A stretch of 64,000 nucleotides of DNA from Panopea generosa. Taxonomy: Eukaryota > Mollusca > Bivalvia > Adapedonta > Hiatellidae. Each line of letters begins with the position of its first letter. Position 1 is the stretch's first letter. Of the stretch, positions 12,771 through 23,800 are shown one piece after another. Below the pieces are notes generated by a model. The model had not been told where the DNA came from. It worked only from the letters and a program-made list of their open reading frames with translations, and searched no databases. The position numbers and the translations under genes were made by a program. The stretch is from positions 93,695,829 to 93,759,828 of the forward strand of contig CM055897.1 in assembly GCA_029582155.1 (NCBI GenBank), written 5' to 3'.

Positions 12771-13210
12771 ACAACTGAAACTGAAACCCCACCTAGTCTG
12801 GATTTTTAAAAAAAATGAATGAAAATATAGGAATTAATTAATTATGTCCCTAGTTGTATTCTATTTCAGTTTTAAGTAGAGTGTTGCTGTCTGTTGTTGT
12901 CATTGTAACTTTTTTGTAAAGGTATCAAATATAATTCAAAGTTGTTTAGTATCATTTTTTGCAAGCTGACATTTGATTGATACGCACAGTAAGATTTTAA
13001 TTAAGTTTAAGTAAAATCATGGTTTTATTCATTCTTAACAGATTTCCGTTTTTAGAATAATGAACTGCCTACATGATCATTCAGGTATCCTCTGTTGTTA
13101 TCCTACTCAGATGACGTTTTTAAAAACATTTTTGTATAGAGAACTGATTTAGACATTTAATCAACTTGAGTTACTATTTTATTATTTTGTTAATGGAGTT
13201 TAAAGTCATT
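12771..13210. other. AT-rich DNA, nothing recognised
   Basis: No gene or repeat recognised. Confidence 0.5.
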
Positions 13211-13214
13211 TTCA

Positions 13215-13415
13215 ACCAATTTCAGGTTATTGTTATGGCATATCCAGTTTTATTGGCGGAGGAAGACCTTGGAATAGATCTGAGTAGAACCACCGTCCTT
13301 CTGCAAGTAACTAACGAATTTTCTCACATAAACTTTTTTTGAGGGAGCGGGACTCAAATCTACAACCTTAGCAATGAGAGGTAAGTGATCATGAAAAGAT
13401 GCCTTAGACCACTCG
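13215..13415 (-). mobile_element. SINE family B, near full-length copy
   Basis: Read on the minus strand: a head with CGAGTGGTCTAAGGCAT (A-box region) and GGTTGTAGATTTGAGTCCC (B-box region), a body with ACTTGCAGAAGGACGGTGG, TTCTACTCAGATC and CTTCCTCCGCCAATAAAAC, and a tail near ATGCCATAAC. This is the best-preserved copy of the family here and serves as the reference for the others. Confidence 0.82.
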
Positions 13416-14940
13416 AGAGAGTGTCATCCAGAGTGTCATCGTTAGTTTTTCTTTACCCTCGTACTTTGATCCTTGTCATTTTGGCGAGCAGGATAGGCTG
13501 ATTAAGTAGCCAGTGGACAGCATCAGCAGGGTCGCTACTTCTCCCGGTGCTGCACCATTGGCTTGATAAGACATTTATTTTGTATGTAGGTTGTTGAGTT
13601 GTCTAAGTAGATTTGGTCGGTTCTTGAAGGTAGTTGATTAGATTGATTCTTGAAGGTTCCCTGTTGGTTGAGTACACTGCCGTTTAGTCGTGGATATTCT
13701 GGTTGCCATTTGTTGTACCACTGTTTGTAGAACTGCTGGTGAATTCTTTGTGTCAAAACAATCCTTTTTAGAGTCACGTTAAACGTAAAAACAATGATAT
13801 TTCAATATAGATGTCTCCACCAATCATCAATGTAAGACATCTGTTGTATATCGATCATCATCATCATCTGCTCACACAGACGTTAAGTAATCATCTTATA
13901 CGGTGTTGATCCACTTTGAAGGCTGAAGCTCTGGTAAACACATCCTTCCACTTTGATAACCGCTTGTAAAGTCTCCCTCCAGAGCTATTAAAAACTCTCC
14001 TTGTAACAATGGACGAATTGTTAGGAAACACTGATTGCAATTTTTTTGCGAAGTCGTAGGTGTTTTTTACAATACACCTAAATGACAATGATTGACAAAA
14101 TAATTAACATCATCGCTTTTATTTGATTAACAATGCATTCATTTAGCTCAAATTATTGTCATGTTTGTGAGAAATCGTTTATTTACACTTAACCATATAT
14201 GTTCTGTATTGCCAATGGGGGACTATAAATAGATTTCTTAGAAATAAATTACATGTCAATCACGAGATGCAAAGTGTGTGAAGCTGACAGAAGCTAAATC
14301 AAAAGTATTTTTCTCCAAACTGATGAAACATTTGATAGAATATGTAATAGCAGAGTAGAGAAATTAGATAATGTAAGTGGTCATACCATGATAAATTACA
14401 CAATATGTAGAAAGAACCAGGAAGAAAAAGATGATGTGTCGCTTCATATGAAGGGTTTCTATAACGCAATGATTATAACATGGCTCTGTCTATATCAGGG
14501 TCGGGCTGTTTAACTCCCTGGGGCCGTGTTATATTTTGGCAAGTTTTAACAGAGATTCTAGGGGCAGTTTTAGTAAGTATACCTGAGCATGCTGTATCAG
14601 ACAAAATAATTTATGCCAGTTTTAAAATTTTGGTAAAAACACAGTCCTGATATACTGCATGACCTTTTATTAAAGCAAAGTTGACATTGAAAAGAGTGAT
14701 CTGGTAGAAATAGAGGAACAATTTAACTGATATGGAGGTAAGGAGAGATAAAACTGAAATGTGAAATCAAGAATTCACTTCAACATTTACAGAAATGAAA
14801 ACCAGTATCTCTTTACATTTTAATGAAATATCAAAATATATAGATTTTGCTGAAGAGAAATACAAGTGTACATTGTAGTTAACATGGACTAATGATTGTA
14901 TTTTAATGTGATTTGGCCAATGGTGAAGATCACTGCTACT
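13416..14940. other. Unclassified DNA, possibly containing old mobile-element sequence
   Basis: 13500-14090 has two minus-strand ORFs (80 and 65 codons; 13535-13777 and 13891-14088) without recognisable domains, plus a short (ATC)n run at 13855-13870. The rest is AT-rich with no feature. Confidence 0.35.
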
Positions 14941-14953
14941 GTTGATATACAAT

Positions 14954-15695
14954 CAGCCATTGTCTGTAATAGTCTAACTTCTATCAATATCACAGAACCC
15001 ATGGAATCTGTTTGATGGATGGTGTGTTAAGTACAGGATTACCACCGCCATTGTCTGTAATAGTCTAACTTCTATCAATATCACAGAACCCATGGAATCT
15101 GTTTGATGGATGGTGTGTTAAGTACAGGATTACCACCAACCTCCAGGATCAGCCATTGTCTGTAATAGTCTAGCTTCTATCAATATCACAGAACCCATGG
15201 AATCTGTTTGATGGATGGTGTGTTAAGTACAGGATTACCACCGCCATTGTCTGTAATAGTCTAGCTTCTATCAATATCACAGAACCCATGGAATCTGTTT
15301 GATGGATGGTGTGTTAAGTACAGAATTACCACCGACCTCCAGGATCAGCCATTGTCTGTAATAGTCTAGCTTCTATCAATATCACAGAACCCATGGAATC
15401 TGTTTGATGGATGGTGTGTTAAGTACAGGATTACCACCGCCATTGTCTGTAATAGTCTAGCTTCTATCAGTATCACAGAACCCATGGAATCTGTTTGATG
15501 GATGGTGTGTTAAGTACAGGATTACCACCGACCTGCAGGATCAGCCATTGTCTGTAATAGTCTAGCTTCTATCAATATCACAGAACCCATGGAATCTGTT
15601 TGATGGATGGTGTGTTAAGTACAGGATTACCACCGCCATTGTCTGTAATAGTCTAACTTCTATCAATATCACAGAACCCATGGAATCTGTTTGAT
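14954..15695. repeat. Higher-order satellite, alternating 91- and 105-bp monomers (196-bp dimer)
   Basis: The anchor gccattgtctgtaatagtct occurs at about 14956, 15047, 15152, 15243, 15348, 15439, 15544 and 15635, so spacings alternate exactly 91, 105, 91, 105, 91, 105, 91. The longer monomer carries an extra 14-bp segment (acctccaggatcag-like). Copies are nearly identical, which indicates recent amplification of the dimer. The last monomer stops inside ctgtttgat, where LINE-associated sequence begins. Confidence 0.93.
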
Positions 15696-15713
15696 TATTC
15701 TCTTAAGGGGTCA

Positions 15714-15753
<40 letters not shown>
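15714..15753. repeat. (CA)n microsatellite at the 3' end of a LINE fragment
   Basis: About nineteen CA dinucleotides. On the minus strand it follows the LINE ORF2 end as (TG)n, so it may be the element's 3' tail. Confidence 0.85.
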
Positions 15754-15755
<2 letters not shown>

Positions 15756-15759
15756 TAAT

Positions 15760-16835
15760 CTCTAACATGATCTGCATATCAGCCATTATATATTGTTCTC
15801 CTATATTAAATATAAACAATTCTTCTATATATGGTAAAGTTATACTGTTCCTTATAAACCATGTTTGTATTTTTTTGAAGAAATGGTCTTGTTGTATGAC
15901 ATGTCCAGAAGAAATGAATAATGCTTTCTTCTTGATCACAATAAGAACATAGTGAGCTTGGGACAGCTTTAATTATTTTTAGATATTTCTTTGCTGGTAA
16001 AATTCTATGGTTAATCCAGACTTGAAACCATTGTAAGATTGAGCTATATTTATATTTGAAATTTGATAAGAATATGACATTGTGTTTCCACATTTCCTCA
16101 GAAATATTATAGATTTGCTCCCATTTAAATTTTGAAGTGGGTACTTCATCATTATTATTTAAAACGTAAAAATGTTGGCATCCTTTTATAGATTTAAAGT
16201 ATACATTTATATTGGTGGGAAAAAGGGGTTTTGGCATCTTTTTAACGTTGATGGTTATGCCATTTTTCTTTGCTAATTTTTTTATTGCTTGTGTTATTCC
16301 GTTGAACTGTAGATGGTTGTTTTTTATGTTGTATATTGTTTTAAATTCGTTTTCTGTCAAAAGCTCCCCTTTTTCTGACACAATGTCATTAATAAAATAT
16401 AGATCCTTTTCATTCCATAGCTTATTTATTATGGGTTTTCCACCTACTAGCAAATTATTATTTAATATTAATGTCTGAAGGTTCTAAGGTTGTAATTTTG
16501 TTTAATTGCATTATGCTGTTGTGTGATTTAAGAACATCCTGCCAGAATATATGGCTAATTTTGTTTATCATTTTTGCTGTGTAAGCATTCAAAATTGCTA
16601 AGATTTGATAAACTAATTTCATGTTCTATTAATCCACTTCAGTTTCCCCCTATAAGTAGTAGTCTCCTAATCCATGTTGCCTTTAGAGCTAAATTAAATG
16701 CATCAATGTTGATCATTTTTAATCCCCATTCAATGTATTGTTTGGCGATAACTTTTTGTTTTATTTTGGCCGTCTCACCCCATATGAAATCGTAAAAAAT
16801 TGAATTTATTTCTTTGATTATATTTTCATGGCGAC
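15760..16835 (-). pseudogene. 5'-truncated LINE ORF2 C-terminus (L1/Tx1-like), disrupted
   Basis: The minus strand encodes the C-terminal part of a non-LTR retrotransposon reverse transcriptase polyprotein. From about 16835 downwards the frame reads IIKEINSIFYDFIWGE.. and ..NLALKATWIRRLLL then meets a stop. After frameshifts a 215-codon frame (15806-16453) continues with LVGGKPIINKLWNEKDLYF and ends in a zinc-knuckle-like region with WINHRILPAKKYL and C-S-Y-C..H-F-F-W-T-C-H. This is the post-RT and zf-RVT part of L1/Tx1-clade ORF2. No endonuclease or RT catalytic domain is present, as expected for 5' truncation. At least two lesions make it non-functional. Its upstream edge abuts a fragment (about 16828-16858) of the cassette repeat at 17.5-22.3 kb. 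Confidence 0.85.
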
Positions 16836-16871
16836 CAGGGGATGGGGTTAGTTTTTATGTCAAATTAATGC

Positions 16872-17290
16872 CCTTGTTTTATAGCATAAATTTCTGTATT
16901 TAGCAATTATTATAAGAAGAGGTAATAAACTCTTTAAATAAACTTTTTTTTGCTATTATTATACAATTTTATACCAGATATAAGTTTTAAAAGATAATTC
17001 ATTGTAAAAAGATGAATGATACAATTATAATCAATGATTGAAATATTATTCGTAAATCATGAACCATTTTAAAATAGGTGTTTTCCTGAATATAAAAGTC
17101 AGAGTTTTTATGGTTCAGACAGGGATGGTTTACTGCTTCATATTAAAGCAGAACCATATTTTTAGCTAGTTTCTTTCGACACAAGAAGTCTGCTTGAATT
17201 TTTCACTGGCAAAGTGTACTTGAAACTTCAGAGGAGGAGATTAATTGTGTAGTGGGGGAGAGTGCACTGTAGCAAAGATTCTTTCTATTG
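16872..17290. repeat. Dispersed repeat X1, copy 1 (~410 bp)
   Basis: This stretch matches 51551-51955 along its length. Shared landmarks are tagcaattatt.taagaagag, ataccagatataagttttaa, atcaatgattgaaatatt, ggatggtttactgcttcata and tagctagtttctttc. There is no ORF of note and no obvious terminal repeat. Family unknown. Confidence 0.82.
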
Positions 17291-17469
17291 GAATCATTAT
17301 ATTATTATTTTTGTTTAAAGTTTACAAATCATGAGGCAAGAAGCCTGAAGAAAATTTACTGGTATGTATGTTATAATTATAGTTTGAACAAAATGTTTAA
17401 CAAAGTTTCAAGCTAGGCTGTTCACAGCTTAATCCAGCGAAGACAAAGTCACCTTATAAATGATCCTGT

Positions 17470-17511
17470 TTTTAGTTCATAATACTCACCAAACAACTTG
17501 ACAGTTTACTA
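17470..17511 (+). repeat. Left end of the ~163-bp tandem cassette, cut off by an insertion
   Basis: It begins ctgtttttagttcataatac and ends gtttacta. The matching continuation (tataagctatag..) lies at 19607 on the far side of the TIR element. The intact junction gtttactatataagctatag is present in other units, for example near 19758. Confidence 0.65.
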
Positions 17512-19606
17512 CAGACCGTAATCCGTTCAAGTACACCAAACGGACGCAAACGAAACGAATATCAAACGCGTATTAAACGATATACAAACGAACTAAAAAT
17601 GCAAACGAAACGATAAACGAAACGATAAACTAAACGAGAAACGAAACGATAGACGAAACGATTCACGGACGCAACAGGGCGAACGATCCACGAACGTTAC
17701 AAAACGATAATGCAAACTATAAACGCATCAAATAATAAAGATTTGGATATCCTCTCATATTGTCGTAGTTATATTGACAATGAAATAAATAATAAAACGA
17801 AATGATTGCTCTCTTTGTCATTTAAAATGTTTAAATTGCTATACCTGTAACTTTAATTTAATTTCTTTGTTATAGGTTTTAATCCTGAATTATCCGTGAA
17901 AAACATTGCCTCGGGCATTGTTTCTTTACTTGTTAAAGTGTGATAAAACAATCAGATGACGCATGACCTGCTTACACAACTACCCCAATTAACTGATTTA
18001 ATTATCTGAACACCAATTTATGATGCTGTTCTGTTGTATGATTGCTAATCAGGAAAAGTTTTCATGCAATTTTAGAAAACCTGTTTGTTACACCAAAACT
18101 TTTCCACTTAGGGCTTTTCCAGAATTGTATATAAAAATAGTTCATATATATATATATAACAATCACACGTAAAGGGTTGGTGTTTGTTTGTTACTGGGTA
18201 TCTTCCAAAATGTTTGTTTTCAATATAGGCATTTGTTAAAAAAAGATTACTATTAAGCTGATAGAGTTATTAACAACTACACATACCTAAATTTGTGTAC
18301 AGAATGAACACGCTGTCCCTTTCACTATCACCTTGTGCCAATGTCCGATGACGTCACCAGTGAAACAAACATTTTATTCACTAAGTGGGTATCTTTGACA
18401 TTTTTGATGGAAGGATATCAAAGAAATTCTATCAGTGTAATGTACATAAATTTCCTTGAAAGCGTCAGACGGAAGTACATGTACCAGCGATTTTAGAAGC
18501 CATGCCACAAGACATAAAACTTTTACCCTTAAATGCATCTTTTTTTATGGAAACATCTCCGCCTCCCCCATGCATTTACCATAGTGAAATAGAACGTGAC
18601 GTTAAATGGCGCAAGAAACTGTCAGAGTGACGACATTGCACATTGACACGGGGTCAAAAATTAATTGTGTCGGAGTTATAGACATAAAGTGTGTGCGTTC
18701 GCTACATAAATTAAGGCATGTGTATTTGTAAATATATTTATCTTTGCGGATTATAAATATTTTTTGTTTAATGAATTGTTATAATTGTTTAACATGACAA
18801 TCTATCGAAATTCATAACTGGAATTAAAATTGGAAAAATACCTGTAAATAAAATAAATACTTGTTGAGGCGTCTATACTCGGTTTCTTGCATAATAGCAG
18901 ATTATACACCACTGCAGATATAAAAAAATGGACTGGTTCACATTTATTTACTATATACTTTTTCGATACTGTAATATTAACGTTAGTGTAAACCAGTCTG
19001 GCAATGTTTGGCTAATCTAATGATTACGTGACTGTAACGTGTTTATCTGATGTAATTGACATGCCCCGTACCATGTGTATTAAATTTCAATGATTGAGTT
19101 TTATGAAACATATTAATCTGCTGTCACGCTACAAATCATCAACTATATGGTAGACCATATCTAACATAGAGTAGCTTAGTTAGCAATATTTCAGAATTAT
19201 TTTAATCAATATTTCAGAAAGATTTTAATCAATAATAATTTAATTTATTTAATTAATATATTATCATATAAAACCCGGCGATTTCTTTAAATATCTAGTT
19301 CTTATTATTTATACAATTGGACAACCAGAGATGATGCGATTGGTGAACATGTCATGTAAACGTTAAATGGTAAAAGATACACGGTAAACGATACACGCTA
19401 AACGATTTGAACCCAAACGCAGACTAAAATGCGTTCACTATCGTTTTGAACTGCATTTTCGTATTTTCTCTAACGTTTATCATAAAAAAAAATGCAAACC
19501 ATTAACAAAACTAAAATGCATTTCAAACGCAAAACAAACGCGTTTGACACGCAAAACAAACGCAATTGAAATGCATTTTTGGTGTACTTGAACGGATTAC
19601 GGTCTG
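17512..19606. mobile_element. Non-autonomous DNA transposon, 29-bp TIRs, TA target duplication, AAACGA subterminal repeats
   Basis: The ends are exact inverted repeats of 29 bp starting CAGACCGTAATCCGTTCAAG and ending GTACACCAAA; the right end is the reverse complement. TA flanks both ends (17510-17511 and 19607-19608), and removing the element with one TA restores gtttactatataagc, the intact host repeat. Just inside the left end about fourteen AACGA motifs are packed into roughly 170 bp. The right subterminal region (about 19380-19580) carries related AAACG/AAACGC motifs. No ORF of 60 codons lies inside, so it would need a transposase in trans. A TA duplication fits Tc1/mariner-like (IS630) or other TA-targeting superfamilies. 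The superfamily is not settled. Confidence 0.88.
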
Positions 19607-22312
19607 TATATAAGCTATAGAAAAAAATTCTTCTTGTCAGAAACTACTGGCTCGATTTTAAAATAATTTCACAGAAATGTTCCTTGGGTGTCCCTCTACC
19701 AAGTTTGTTCAAGCCATCTTGATTCGTCAAAAAACATGGCGACCAGGGGGTGGGGTTTGTTTACTATATAAGCTATAGTAAAAACTTAAAAAATCTTCTT
19801 GTCAGAAACTACTGACTTGATTTTAAAATATATTCACAGAAATGTTCCTTGGGTGACCCTCTACCAAGTTTGTTCATGTCATCTTGATTTGTCAAAAAAC
19901 ATGGCCATCAGGAGGCAGTGCAAGTTTAATAAGTAAAAACTTAAAAAATCTTCTTGTCAGAAACTACTGACTTGACTTTTAAAATAATTTTACAGAAATG
20001 TTTTTTGGGTGACCCTCTACCAAGTTTGGTCAAGCCATCTTGATTCATAAAAAAACATGGCAGCCAGGAGGTGGGGTTAGTTTATTATATAAGCTATAGT
20101 AAAATCTTAAAAAATCTTCTCATCAGAAACTACTGGCTCAATTTTAAAATAATTTCACAGAAGTGTTCCTTGGATGACCCTCCAAGCCATATTGTTTCAA
20201 CAAAAAACATGGTGGCCAGGGTGTGGGGTTAGTTTACTATATGAGCTATAGTAAAAACTTAAAAAATCTTCTTGTCAGTAACTACTGGCTCGATTTAAAA
20301 ATAATTTCACAGTAATGTTCCTTGGGTGACCCTCTACCAAGTTTGTTCCAGCCATCTTGATTCATCAAAAACATGGCCACCAGGGGGCGGGGCAAGTTTA
20401 ATAAGTAAAAAATTAAAAAAATTTCTTGTAAGAACCTTCTGGCTCGAATTTGAAATAATTTCACAGAAATGTTCCTTGGGTGACCCATTACCAAGTTTGT
20501 TCAAGCCCTCTTGATTCATTAAAAAACATGGCCACCAGGGGGCGGGGCAAATTTAATTAGTAAAAAACCTTAAAAAATCTTCTTGTCAGAAACTACTGGC
20601 TCTATTGTAAAATAATTTCACAGAAAAGTTCCTTGGGTGACCCATTAATTACCAAGTTTATTCAAGTCACCTTAATTCGTCAAAAAACATTGCGACCAGG
20701 GGATGGGGTTAGTTAACGATATAAGCTATTGTAAAAACTTAAAAAATCTTCTTGTCAAAAACTACTGGCTCAATTTTTAAATAATTTCACAGTAATGTTT
20801 CTTGGGTGACCCTCTACCAAGTTTGTTCAAGCCATCTTGATTCATTAAAAACATGGCCACCAGGGGGCGGGGCAAATTTAATTAGTAAAAACTCAAAAAA
20901 TCTTCTTGTCAGAAACTACTGGCTCTATTGTAAAATAATTTCACAGAAAAGTTCCTTGGGTGACCCATTAATTACCAAGTTTATTCAAGTCACCTTAATT
21001 CCTCCAAAAAACATGGCGACCAGGGGATGGGGTTAGTTAACGATATAAGCTATTGTAAAAACTTAAAAAATCTTCTTGTCAGAAACTACTGGCTCAAATT
21101 TAAATTAATTTCACAGAAATGTTCCTTGGGTGACCCACTATCAAGTTTGTTCAAGCCATCTTGATTCATCAAAAAACATGGCGGCCAGGGTGTGGGGTTA
21201 GTTTACTATATAAGCTATAGTAAAAACTTAAAAAATCTTCTTGTCATAAACTACTGGCTCTATTGTAAAATAATTTCACAGAAAAGTTCCTTGGGTGACC
21301 CATTAATTACCAAGTTTATTCAAGTCACCTTAATTCCTCCAAAAAACATGGCGACCAGGGGATGGGGTTAGTTAACGATATAAGCTATTGTAAAAACTTA
21401 AAAAATCTTCTTGTCAGAAACTACTGGCTCGATTTTAAAATAATTTCACAGAAATGTTCCTTTGGTTACCTTCTACCAAGTTTGTTCAAGCCATCTTGAT
21501 TCATCAAAAAACATGGCAGCCAGGGGATGGGGTTAGTTTACTATATAAGCTATAGTAAAAACATAAAAAATCTTCTTGTCAGACACTACTGGCTCGATTT
21601 TAAAATAGTTTCACAGAAATTATCCTTGAATGACTCTCTACCAAGCTTGTTCCAGGCATCTTGATTTGTCAAAAAACATTGCCACCAGGGGGTGCGGGGC
21701 AAGTTTAATTAGTAAAAAAATAAAAAAATCTTCTTGTCAGAAACTACTGCCTAGATTTTAAAATAATTTCACAGAAATGTTCCTCGGAGGATCCTTCACC
21801 AAGTTTGTTCAAACCTTAGTGATTCTTAAAAAAACATGGCACCCAGGGGTTTGGGTTAGTTTACAATATAAGCTTTAGTAAAAACTTCAAAAATCTTCTT
21901 GTCAGAAACCACCTGATCAATTTTAAAACAATTTCACAGAAATGTTCCTTGGGTGGCCCTTTACCAAGTTTGTTCAAGCTGTTGTTATTTGTTAAAAAAC
22001 ATGACCGCCACAGTGAGGTGCTAGTTTACTATAGAGGCAGCTATAGCAAAAACTTCAAAATCCTTCTTGTCAGAATCTACTGACCTGATTCCGATGTAAT
22101 TTCACTGACATTTACCATGTGTGAACCTCTACCAAGTTTGAACTCTTCTACGCATCTGTTACATCTTCAAAACAAATCAAATTTCTAACAACTTGCCCAT
22201 CTCGTTTTTCTCAAATTTTGAGAGTACATGATTGTATTATATAATCTACTTAAGTTGGGTGACTCAAGGTCAGTCAGATGAGTGAAATAAGGCCATCTTG
22301 GCCCTCTTGTTT
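19607..22312 (+). repeat. ~163-bp tandem cassette, main part, ending 'ggccctcttgtttttaa'
   Basis: About sixteen degenerate units, each with atataagctatagtaaaaac, aaaatcttcttgtcagaaac, tactggctcgattttaaaat, 'cagaaatgttccttgggtg', taccaagtttgttcaagcc and 'aacatggcgaccaggggg'. Units vary in length, some lacking the atataagctatag segment. The array closes with ggccatcttggccctcttgt, the same terminal theme as 0.75-2.47 kb. No coding function. Confidence 0.85.
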
Positions 22313-22690
22313 TTAATGTTAAGCTTATTTCAAATAAATCCACAATTATTATACCAGAACATAAAAAGGACAAACTAATGAGAAATTCCCAAAAGTATTA
22401 TGATGACTAGTCATACTATACTCAAATAGCTAAATTGGACAGAAATTATCAATTTTATTGTTTGATTTAAATTTAAAACAGGAAAGGATGGATTTCAGAA
22501 TTGGGTTATCAGTAGTGTTTGTGGCCGCCACGTGCGATGATGACTGTTTGACAGTGACGTCGCATTGAGAGCACAAGCTTGCTTATGTCAGCCTGTGGGA
22601 TAAAAAAATGATAATATCCATTTCTTTTTTGGTTCAGTATATGTTCATTTTGTGTTTTACTTTGTAATAATGTCTTCAACTTTGACGAAT
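22313..22690. other. AT-rich spacer
   Basis: No supported gene. The 73-codon minus frame running into 22509-22730 may be the degraded downstream end of the adjacent LINE ORF1. Confidence 0.4.
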
Positions 22691-23325
22691 AGATCAAATC
22701 TGTATCGTCTTTCGTTTGATGTCTTTCCATAATATGAATCCATTAATATGCCAGGACTGGGTAATGGCGGGGTGGTCTGATAGTCGTTTGATAAGTCCAG
22801 CATTGAGCCTGGTGACGTCGTCCACGATATGGTTGCCCATGTTTTTAAATGCAGTCCTGTGTATCATGACATTCTTCTTCTCGGTATTGTTTGTAAATTT
22901 TATCAGCACCTGCTTGGGGTGGCCTTTCTTGCCTGAGATTCTGTGGAAGACAAGGATTTTGCTGGGGTCAATTGTTACATCTTTTTTCCTTATCAACTTA
23001 GACACTTCAGTAATAAGGTCTTTCTCGTTTTCAGTATGTTTTTCTTTTATATCCATTATTTTGATATTGTTCTTTTCTTGAGTACTGTTTGTTATAATTA
23101 CTCTTAGCTAGAGCATTGTTTGATTTTGTTTCATTTTCAACTATCCTTGTTGCAAGTTTGCCTGCATCTTGTCTCTTCTGCTAAGGTCTTGATCGAATCT
23201 TGGTGATGTTTTGTTTTTTCCTCAATTTTTAATGATATGGTTACTTCATTGTTTTCATTCGCTTCTGATATTATTTTTGATACAGTTTGTTGAATGAAAG
23301 TTCTATCCAACCCTAGGGCAAAATA
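22691..23325 (-). pseudogene. LINE ORF1-like fragment (L1/Tx1-type RNA-binding protein), frameshifted
   Basis: On the minus strand a coiled-coil-like part (EFYFALGLDRTFIQQTVSKI.., 23150-23325) is followed after a frameshift by a 120-codon frame (22694-23056). That frame contains PSKILVFHRISGKKG, PKQVLIKFTNNTEKKNVM, HIVDDVTRLNAGLIKRL and SWHINGFILWKDI. The order RRM-like domain (hxRIxG.., VLIKF) then C-terminal domain (DDVT..N.LI..L, ..NGFI..K) is typical of L1/Tx1-type ORF1 proteins, which package LINE RNA. It is truncated on both sides and has at least one frameshift. Confidence 0.75.
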
Positions 23326-23516
23326 AAATTCTCACACTGATGTCAAAACTATCCAGATGACATAACATATAAAATATATGATGTAAATCTTATAATTAAA
23401 AAAGTCTTAAAAGCGACCGTTGTAAAATCTATAACGATGAATTAAGTTAAAATAAGTATTCAATGTATGCAAGAAAAAGAATCATTCATGGCTTTTTTGG
23501 TTCTGATAGAAATTCT

Positions 23517-23593
23517 GTCCCTTGGGATAACTGTTATTAATACGGGAGCTCGGCAGAGCCTCATTCCCGCCAAAAACAGTTATCCCTCGGGAC
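23517..23593. other. 77-bp imperfect hairpin (19-bp arms)
   Basis: Arms gtcccttgggataactgtt (23517-23535) and aacagttatccctcgggac (23575-23593) are inverted repeats with 17 of 19 positions paired. The loop has its own pairing between cgggag and ctcccg-like parts around cgggagctcggcagagcc. It is GC-rich in AT-rich surroundings. I know similar 'gggataactgtt' hairpins as dispersed repeats in molluscs. Confidence 0.7.
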
Positions 23594-23719
23594 TGTTTTT
23601 TCTATACGAACCTCAAACCCATGTAAGATTCTTATAATGTTATTGTACAAGTATGTCACTTATATGACACGTAGTCTCTTGAAATTAGTATGTAACAGGG
23701 CGAGAAACATAAAAAATTA

Positions 23720-23800
23720 TGCAGTCAGTCCGGGACATGAACCTGGGACCCTTTACTTACAGGGCTAATGCTCTACCGTCTGAGTTAACCAAACCGCTTA
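23720..23800 (-). repeat. tRNA-like SINE head, separate family (or tRNA pseudogene)
   Basis: On the minus strand GGTTAACTCAGACGGTAGAGC matches an A-box/D-arm, and CCCAGGTTCATGTCCCGG a T-arm/B-box with one mismatch. The 5' strand (GCGGTTT) has no complementary 3' strand, so the acceptor stem is not closed and no functional tRNA is claimed. Confidence 0.55.

Noticed and set aside
11126-12792. Multiple overlapping ORFs such as GDAVWGCCLGMLS repeats
   Set aside because: Artefact of a 15-bp unit open in most frames on both strands.
23720-23800. Possible functional tRNA gene on the minus strand
   Set aside because: A and B boxes are present but the acceptor stem does not close; better a SINE head or pseudogene.
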